Assembly (NCBI RefSeq): GCF_009905375.1
Contig: NC_133650.1
Span: 67,211,669-67,275,668 of the forward strand
Length of the DNA: 64,000 nucleotides
Reading direction: 5' to 3'
Source of the DNA: Apium graveolens
Taxonomy: Eukaryota > Streptophyta > Magnoliopsida > Apiales > Apiaceae
Shown: positions 57,135 through 64,000 of the stretch, piece by piece
Layout of the letters: each line of letters begins with the position of its first letter
Position numbering within the stretch: the stretch's first letter is position 1
Notes under the pieces: generated by a model
Seen by the model: only the letters and a program-made list of their open reading frames with translations
Databases searched by the model: none
Told to the model about the DNA's origin: nothing
Made by a program: the position numbers and the translations under genes

Positions 57135-58265
57135 TCATGTGGCTCTGAAAGTAGTCCCCAACACCTGGGTTAGGTCATGTACAAACCTGCTATGAATGTC
57201 ATGTATCACATCCATCCTCCTAGCTAGACGTCTATACTGCGTTGTACTCAAGCCAGCACTCACATGTGCTTCCTTCTGCTGCTGCTGCTGCTGCTGCGAT
57301 CTCGAAGGACTAGCCTCATCTCCCAACTGAGCTGTCGAAGCTGCTCGACGAGCCTGCGAAGTCCCACCAGCATAAGTCTGATTCACTGATCTTCTACCTG
57401 GCAGATGGCCATAAAAATAACCAAGCCCCTTAGGATCGGGCTTCACACCATATAACTCTGTCATATTCAGCAATGTCGAACTATCAATCGAGCACTAGGG
57501 AGCTGCAGCTGCTCATGTGCGAGCCAACAAACGCCAACCGCCATGCACAACTTCGTCACAATGGACGCATAGGGTATCAAAACCGTATTACTCTCTCGTA
57601 AGAACCTCAAAATACCCTGATGGATAACCATCCCAAGATCCACATAATCCCCCTGCAGAATACCCCACAACAACCGTGCACGCTCCACGGTAATCTCATG
57701 CACCTGAGAAGATGGCATAATATTAGCTCAAATAAAAGAATTCCATGCATATGCAAACCTATTCATGCACGAAGCAGGGAACGTGGCATACTCATTCATG
57801 CCCTTCTTGAACTTCCAATGAGTCTCAGGCACACAAAGGGTAGCAACAATCAAATCCAAGTTAAACTCCTCCGGAGTCTTCTCATTCCAGTTCTCCTGCT
57901 CCTTCTTCTCGGGCTGCTCAATCACCCTACGAATCGCCTCTGCACTGTAGTCCATCGTCATCCCCCTCATCACCATGAACCCGTTCTTCTCCGCCTTAGA
58001 GTTAGCATAAAACTCATGCATCATACTCATGGGCACAGCAGCGGGTGTCTCGCAGAAAATAACCAGCCCATATCTACAATTATCTCCAACAACTTACCAT
58101 CTTTTCCCGATGGCAGAAAACCACGCTCCTTGGCTATAGGCTTCGAAATTAGCCTCTCATACTCCGCCTCAGCCTCGGGAGTTAAAAGTCTGGGCCTCAC
58201 ACCACCTGCACTCGAAGAATCGGTGGTGCTGCTGCTTACTTGAGTTCGCTATCTTGTTGGTGCCA
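57135..58265 (-). pseudogene. Athila env-like ORF, broken
   Basis: ATG at 58263-58265 (MAPTR) is followed at once by TAG, then by an open stretch (VRPRLLTPEAEAEYERLISK). A frameshift near 58035 leads to the frame 58036-57728 (MHEFYANSKAEKNGFMVMRG), which ends at a stop and resumes as 57718-57467. A last shift gives 57473-57135, with a run of seven Gln from a CAG repeat (57276-57296). The middle matches the conserved domain of Athila ORFs located after integrase, annotated as 'env-like' or 'putative plant transposon protein'. No clear transmembrane helix is visible. An envelope role is historical inference only. Confidence 0.75.
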
Positions 58266-58362
58266 TTGAGATTGAATAAGTTTGAGAGAATATAAGTTTG
58301 TAAGAGAGATTGGGTGTTTGAGATTTTTGAAAAGTGATGGAGAAATTTGTGTATAAGTGTAT

Positions 58363-58371
58363 GTATATATC
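58363..58371 (-). promoter_or_regulatory. TATA-like box before the Athila env-like ORF
   Basis: The minus strand reads GATATATAC, about 100 bases before the ATG at 58265. The sequence between is A/C/T-rich without ATG, like a plant 5' leader. Confidence 0.5.
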
Positions 58372-58554
58372 GGAGATTGGGAGAGAATTAGTTATGAAAA
58401 AGGAGTGGGAATTGATTATGGGAATAATGGGAATAATGGGTTTGATTTAGATAGGGAAATTTGGGATGTGGAAGAGTAAAAATCGGAAGTGAATTGATTT
58501 TATTTGAAATACCCCGATTTTCTCTTCAAAAACTTACTTATATTTTTTCTGAAA

Positions 58555-58690
58555 CAGGGACGCAGCGCGGCCGAGGTGGCGCGGCCGCGCCCAGTTTCTG
58601 TCAATTCAGCACGGCTGCGTGCCAGATCAGCGTCGGCGCGCTCAGTTACTGGAAAAACAGGCGCTATGCGTCGTGCTACAGTAGTTGGCC
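58555..58690. other. GC-rich patch with a 12-bp palindrome
   Basis: In an AT-rich setting this 130-bp stretch is very rich in CpG. It contains the perfect palindrome GCGCGGCCGCGC at 58579-58590 and a near copy, GCGCGGCCGAGG, just before it (58565-58576). It lies between integrase and the env-like ORF. No frame in it is convincing. Confidence 0.7.
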
Positions 58691-58830
58691 CTGGATTTTT
58701 TTATTTTTCTGATTTTTTTATGTTTTTCTCTTTTCTTTCTGCTTCCTCTACCTACTAATGTATAACAAACTTGGGTTGCCTCCCAAGAAGCGCTTGGTTT
58801 ACGTCGTTAGCTTGACGTAGTATCTCAAGA

Positions 58831-60094
58831 TCAAGTAGACAATAGAACGACACTAACCACCTCACATTTTTCCGTATCCCCATAGTAGTGCTTCAACCTC
58901 TGACCATTTACCTTGAATGCTTGGCCTGGATCATTCTCAAAAATTTCCACAGCTCTATGCGGAAACACAGTTTTGATTATGAAAGGCCCTAACCTTCTCG
59001 ACTTCAATTTTCCAGGAAAAGGACGGAGACGAGAGTTAAATAATTGTTGTCTCGGCACGAATGACTTGAGCACTAGACCTATATCGTGCCATCTCTTGAC
59101 TTTCTCCTTATAAATTTTATTGTTTTCATACGCTTGAAGCCAAAATTCGTCGAGTTCATTCAATTGAAGCATTCTCTTCTTACCAGCTGCATTCAAACCA
59201 AGATTCAACTTCTTCAAATCCCAATACAATTTATGCTCGAGCTCCATAGGCAAATGGCACCCTTTACCTTAAACCAACTGAAACAGCGACATTCCCAATG
59301 GAGTCTTATATGCTGTTCTATATGCCCAAATAGCTTCATCAAGCTTCAAAGACCAATCCTTCTTTGATGGACACACAACTTTCTCTAGAATACGCTTGAT
59401 CTCCCTGTTCAACAACTCAGCTTGACCATTAGTCTGAGGATGGTAGGCTGTTGCAATGCGATGATTCACATTATACCTTTGCATCATGGCAATGAACTTG
59501 TGATTACAAAAATGCGATCCCTAGTCACTGATTATGACTCTTACTGTCCCAAATTATGTGAATATCTTCTTATGAAGAAAATTAAGCACTACCTTCGCAT
59601 CATTTGTCGGCAAAGTCTTGACTTCAACCCATTTCGACACATAATCGACCGCCAACAAGATATACTGATTATTACAAGATATGACAAACGGCCCCATGAA
59701 GTTGATTCCCCAAACATCAAAGACTTCAACCTCGAGAAGCACATTAAAAGGCATCTCATCCCTCTTGTACATATTACCCATACGCTGGCATCGATCACAC
59801 TTTAAAACAAAGTGATACGCATCCTTAAACAATGTAGGCCAGAAGAATCCCGCTTGAAGGACACGAGCTGATGTCTTCTCTCCATCATAGTGGCCTCCAT
59901 AAACAGTCGAATGACAGTCTCGCAAGATCCCCCCTGGTTTCACTGTAAGGAATACATCTCCTGATGATTTGGTCATCTCCTTGCCAAAACAGATATGGTT
60001 CATCCCACATGTACCACTTCACCTCATGAAGAAACTTCTTCCTTTGAGCATACGATAAGTCTGGAGGCATGATATTACTCACAAGGTAGTTCAA
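58831..60094 (-). pseudogene. pol: Athila integrase
   Basis: The N-terminal part is in frame 60094-59885 (MNYLVSNIMPPDLSYAQRKK). A shift at about 60000 leads to one frame from 60003 to 58831. Zinc motif: CDRCQRMGN (about 59790). The first catalytic Asp is replaced: VWGINFMGP (AAC for GAC). The second motif is ISD followed by a stop (about 59520). Glu is present in [11 protein letters not shown] (about 59425). Another stop lies at about 59269. The C-terminal domain (GPFIIKTVFPHRAVEI) is well preserved, with its end at 58831. Confidence 0.9.
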
Positions 60095-60139
60095 AATGTC
60101 TGCGAATCACGGTTCTTCCTCTTACACTCCAAACAGCTG

Positions 60140-61535
60140 CTAATCGGGAAAAGACTCACTTATCAATGTTTTATCCTGTGAAGTTGCATTTGGATCTTCC
60201 AAACACGAGAGATGATCAGCGACTTGAATCTCAGTACCTTTTCTGTCCTTGATCTCTAATTCAAAGTCCTGAAGCAAAAGAACCCATCTAATCAATCTAG
60301 GCTTCGAGTCCTTCTTCAAGATGAGATATCGAATTGCAGCGTGATGAGTGAAAACTGTCATCTTCGCCCCAAGAAAATAAGATCGAAACTTCTCAAAACT
60401 GTAGACAATAGCCAGAAGTTCTTTCTCAATAGTAGTATAATTCAGTTGAGCACCATTTAGGGTCTTACTAGCATAGTAGAGCACATGAAATATATTGTTC
60501 TTTTTTTGCCCAAGAACTACTCCAACTGTATAGTCACTTACATCGCACATCATCTCAAAAGGTTCATTCCAATCAGGTGTAGTTATGACAGGTGTCGTGA
60601 TCAAACTCTTTTTTAAGAACTCAAAAGCAGCTAGGCACTCGTCATCAAAATTGAACGGGACATCCTTCTCCAGAAGATTGCACAAAGGTTTAGAAATTTT
60701 TGAGAAGTCCTTGATGAACCGCCTATAGAAACTCACATGACCAAGAAAGCTGCGAACTCCCTTAACGGAAATTGGTGGAAGAAGATTTTAAATGACCCCC
60801 ACTTTGGATTTGTCCACCTCAAGACCCTTACAAGAGACCGTGACCAAGAATAATGCCATATCACACCATAAAGTGACATTTCTCCCAGTTGAGTAGCAAG
60901 TTGGTCTCAACACACCTTTTAAGAATGTCGCCAAGATTCTGCAAGCACTCATCAAATGAATCGTCAAACATAGAGAATTCGTCTATAAACACCTCCACAT
61001 TCTGACCAATCATGTCAGAGAAGATAGCCATCATGCATCTCTGAAATGTGGCTGGTGCTCCACACAAACCAAAAGAAACTCTTCTGAAGGCGAAAGTACC
61101 AAATGGACAAGTGAAACTAGTATTTTCCTGATCTTCCGGAGCAATACAAATCTGATTATAGCCCGAATAGCCATCCATAAGAGAGTAGTACTTATGCCCA
61201 GCCAATCTGTCAAGCATCTGATCAATAAACGACAGAGGGAAGTGATCATTTCTCGTGGCCTTGTTCAGCTTCCTGTAATCCATGCAAACTCTCCACCCCA
61301 TAACTGTTCGAGTAAGAATGAGCTCATTCTTCTCATTAGCAACAACGGTGATACCTCCTTTCTTTGGCACACACTGAACTGGACTCACCCAAGAACTGTA
61401 AGAAATGGGATAGATAATCCCTGCATCTAGCCATTTGAGAATTTCCTTCTTCACAACTTCTTTCATGATCGGATTTAGCCTTCTTTGTTGCTCAACAGTC
61501 GGCTTGCTACCTTCCTCTAGCAGAATTTTATGCAT
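60140..61535 (-). pseudogene. pol: Athila reverse transcriptase and RNase H
   Basis: The reverse transcriptase frame, 61535-60861, has VNPVQ-type start residues, GWRVCMDYRKLN, LMDGYSGYNQI and SFGLCGAPATFQR. The active site reads FIDE (about 60965), where the family has FMDD. A break lies at about 60740-60860. The RNase H frame, 60736-60140, has [28 protein letters not shown] (first Asp), [17 protein letters not shown] and ADHLSCLED. Intact, it would copy the RNA genome. The Asp-to-Glu change at the metal site should cripple it. Confidence 0.9.
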
Positions 61536-61678
61536 ACAGTAAGAAGGGTCGTTTCCCTTAATATCCGATATCGTCCATCCAATTACCTATTTGAACTCTC
61601 TCAGAATTCTTAAGAGTTTTTCCTCATCACTACTTGAAAGGTCAGATGAAATAATAACAGACAAAGTAGATGTATCAC

Positions 61679-62512
61679 CTAAAAATGTATACTTAAGTGT
61701 TCATGCAATGGTTTAAGCTCAAGTGTAGGAGCTTCCTCAATAGATGGCTTGAAGCGCTTGGGAGATTTGTTCAGCTCCTCCATTCCAAGAGATTCAAAAG
61801 GAATCTCCATCTTCCTCTTCCAGGGAGAAGCATTCAGATGTTGTAATTGCTCATCACCTTCATCATCTTCACTATTAAAATTCCCCAACGAGGCCTTTTC
61901 TAATGCATCAGACCTTAGCAATTGATCAAGTTCTACCATAGAATCGACCAACTCCACTTTTAAGCACTCCTCATTTTCGGTAGGGAACTTTATGCCATTG
62001 AACACATTAAAAGTTACATCTTGATCCAGCACTCGCATGGTGAGCTCACCCTTCTGCACATCTATCATGGTTCGGCCAGTAGCCAAGAACGGTCTTCCCA
62101 AGATTATGGGAATCTTCTTATCCTCCTTGAAATCCAGAATTAAAAAATCAGCAGAAAAGATGAGTTTATCCACCTTGACCAAAACATCCTCAACAATGCC
62201 CCGCAGATATGTAATAGAACAATCAGCCAGCTACAGAGTCATATAAGTAGGCTTTGGATTAGGTAAGTCTAACTTCTTGAAGATTGACAAAGGCATCAGA
62301 TTGATGCTAGCTCCCAAATCACATAAGCATTCTTCAAACGACACTTTTCCAATGGTGCAAGGAATAGTGAAGCTTCCAGGATCTTTAAGCTTCGGAGGCA
62401 ACTTCTGTTGCAGCACCGCACTGCACTCCTCCGTGAGAGCAACTGTCTCTAAGTCATCAAGCTTCACTTTTCGAGAGAGTATACCTTTCATAAACTTCGC
62501 ATAACTAGGCAT
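61679..62512 (-). pseudogene. pol: Athila protease region
   Basis: One frame with a stop at about 62231-62233. Motif CDLGASINLMPLSIF (about 62290-62335) is the retroviral-like aspartic protease site of Athila elements, with DLGAS in place of DSGAS. GRPFLATGRTMIDV follows. The tail is acidic (NSEDDEGDEQ). The 140 bases between it and the reverse transcriptase frame (61536-61678) are coding remnants with a stop near 61590. Confidence 0.85.
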
Positions 62513-62932
62513 CTATTCAAGAGCTTCATCGAAAGGTATGTTGATATGAAGTTTCTTGAACACCTCCAGAAACTTCTCAAACTGCTTATCCAGCTTTTTC
62601 TTCTACAACCTCTTAGGAAAGGGAGGTGGAGGATAGATCTGTTTCTTCCCTATATTATCCTCAGGAGGAGTGTGTTCAACAGTAGTCTTCCTTGGTTCCA
62701 CTTCAGCTTCCTTCTGTACTTCTTCCTCAGCTACAGCTTCTTCATCCGAAATTTGAGAGTGTTCGGGATTGGCAACCTTCCCAGACCTTAAGGTAATCGC
62801 CTTTACCTGCTCCTTAGCTTCCCTCTTTCCTAGTACTTCAGTATCACTAGGAAGTGTACCAGGTTGACGATTTAACAAGGCATTGGCAATTTGTCCAATT
62901 TGATTTTCCAAGGCCTTGATAGAAACCGCAAC
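62513..62932 (-). pseudogene. gag: Athila gag C-terminal fragment
   Basis: Residues SIKALENQIGQIANALLNRQ and EQVKAITLRSGK are typical of Athila gag. The frame runs from the LTR F boundary to a stop at about 62603, after PPPPFPKRL, and resumes poorly to 62513. The N-terminal gag lies beyond LTR F, outside the window. Confidence 0.85.
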
Positions 62933-64000
62933 TGTAACACCCCCAAATCCGGGGTCAGGATTGGGTGTCACTAAAAAACTTTAAACAATATAAACCTGTA
63001 TATTAAAACAAATATACAGATAACCCCTCATTATTCCGGATCGCTTACAGGTTATGGTATGAAATAAGAATCTAGCCTTCTATAATTATAATGTCTAAAT
63101 ACAATTTCATTACCTCATTACTAATTTCCTCGTATTGATCACTCTGACACCTCCAAATTTCTTCAGCTGAGATTTCTCCACTTTTGCTGTCTATTAAAAG
63201 CTATTCACTTTTGCCCTCATTTGATACTGAAAGAAATAAGAGTTCACAAAGCAAGAGTGAGCCAAAAATTCCCAGCAAGTATCATAAAAGGGTTTCCAGA
63301 TATTAGATAAAAAAAACTCCTGGAAATGATTGTTGAATGATTTCAAAACATCTTTACATATTTAAACAGTTGAGCGAACAAAACGTCGGTTCTCATTGGC
63401 CTTTGATCATAAATCACATTTTTCTGTAAAAGAACAGTGAACGTTTCAATGTTTCATCCCTTTGAATCCAATCTTTGTTTGATTTTGTAATTATGAACTA
63501 TTCAAGAAGGAATGCCGTTAATGGCGATCAACAATAAATTAGACTGGACACTAAAAAGCAACATATGCACTATAACCTGCTGATCAGTCAGGATATAGTG
63601 CGGATCTATACCCAACTGCATAGACCCAACCAACATATGGGGTACCCAGGCAACTATGGCCTAATAATCAAGGGACCAGCCATCTCTGTCCCTTAGGGTC
63701 CAGCTCATCACTGGCCCTCATCGTAACCATCCAGTCTGTGGAGTACTTTGATGTCAAATCATTTTGATTTCAAAACATCCCGATTCAGGGTTCGCAAATA
63801 ACCCGAAAGAATGGGTATTTGCTCAAGAGATCAATCGATAATCAAGGAACAAGATAAAAAGGCACTTGCATAAATAAGAGTAATTGCAGCAAAATATAAA
63901 AACATTTAACTATTCTGAACTTAGAATAGGAACGAAGAAATATTTGCAGTATTTTAGAAGAAAGGTTAGGAATACTTGCCTCATTGAGAATCCCTCTGAT
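62933..64000 (-). repeat. Gypsy F LTR, partial
   Basis: It begins TGTAACACCCCCAAATCCGG on the plus strand. Read on the minus strand this is an LTR end, CCGGATTTGGGGGTGTTACA, almost the same as the end of the gypsy E LTR (41258-41277). It is therefore a minus-strand insertion in Athila gag, and GCAAC at 62928-62932 would be its target duplication. The remaining 1,068 bp hold no coding frame. Whether it is a solo LTR or the 3' LTR of a full element cannot be seen. Confidence 0.78.

Larger units (their letters stand above)
56285..62932 (-). mobile_element. Athila-lineage Ty3/gypsy element, partial
   Basis: On the minus strand: gag C-terminal part (62932-62513), protease region, reverse transcriptase, RNase H, integrase (to 58831), then an env-like ORF (58265-57135) and 3' noncoding sequence. 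That order with an ORF after integrase defines Athila. The left part continues beyond copia-3 into about 42.5-42.95 kb. The right part is interrupted in gag by LTR F at 62933. Neither LTR of Athila could be delimited. Confidence 0.88.

Noticed and set aside
57620..58243. A 207-codon plus-strand ORF opposite the Athila env-like ORF
   Set aside because: It is His/Leu/Pro-rich, without a recognised domain. The minus strand carries the known Athila domain, so this is a shadow.
1..64000. An ordinary host gene hidden between elements
   Set aside because: Every stretch over 300 bp could be assigned to an element, an LTR or decayed element sequence. No exon set outside the transposon families was found.

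Overview
The window is a piece of a plant nuclear genome, almost certainly a flowering plant. It is made entirely of LTR retrotransposons inserted into one another. The signs are Met-tRNA primer sites (TGGTATCAGAGC), Sirevirus-type Ty1/copia polyproteins, Tekay-like, Tat-like and Athila-like Ty3/gypsy polyproteins, LTRs of 0.5 to 4.1 kb, and GT-AG introns of about 80 nt. I see no ordinary host gene, rRNA, tRNA gene or CRISPR array. The species cannot be named from the sequence; a dicot is likely.

Layout. Copia-1 (1-5354, minus strand, cut by the window start) sits inside copia-2 (5355-10891 plus 24331-24855, minus). The 5' LTR of copia-2 is split by a complete 13.4-kb Tekay-like gypsy, element B (10892-24325, plus, target-site duplication GAATA). 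Copia-2 is itself inserted in the gag zinc-knuckle region of an old gypsy, element D (24856-26213, plus). D is interrupted in its reverse transcriptase by the 4.1-kb LTR of gypsy E (26214-28353 plus 39307-41277). That LTR is split by a Tat-lineage gypsy (28354-39301, minus, duplication ATTAT), and the Tat element carries a truncated copia-4 (29302-about 31076, plus). From about 42.5 kb to 62932 lies an Athila-lineage element (minus). It is split by a complete 13.3-kb Sirevirus-like element, copia-3 (42957-56279, minus, duplication TGAGC), and by a further gypsy LTR, F (62933-64000).

Nearly all gag and pol frames are broken, often by CAG/CAA-to-stop or Trp-to-stop changes, and several catalytic Asp/Glu codons are lost through G-to-A changes. 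Copia-3 is the youngest insertion: its two 611-bp LTRs differ at only about five positions.

Most interesting are extra genes carried by the elements. Copia-3 has a 6.3-kb module between pol and its 3' LTR. It holds an intact 120-codon ORF for a predicted tail-anchored membrane protein and a roughly 1,235-codon ORF with four stops and a frameshift, each preceded on its own strand by a TATA-like box. The Tat element carries an antisense gene with two introns that is related to the plant 'putative gypsy-type transposon' proteins. Athila has its env-like ORF, also preceded by a TATA-like box and near a GC-rich palindromic patch. Element B has a leader ORF before gag. Three copia elements share an intron-acceptor-like TGCAG between the gag stop and the protease.
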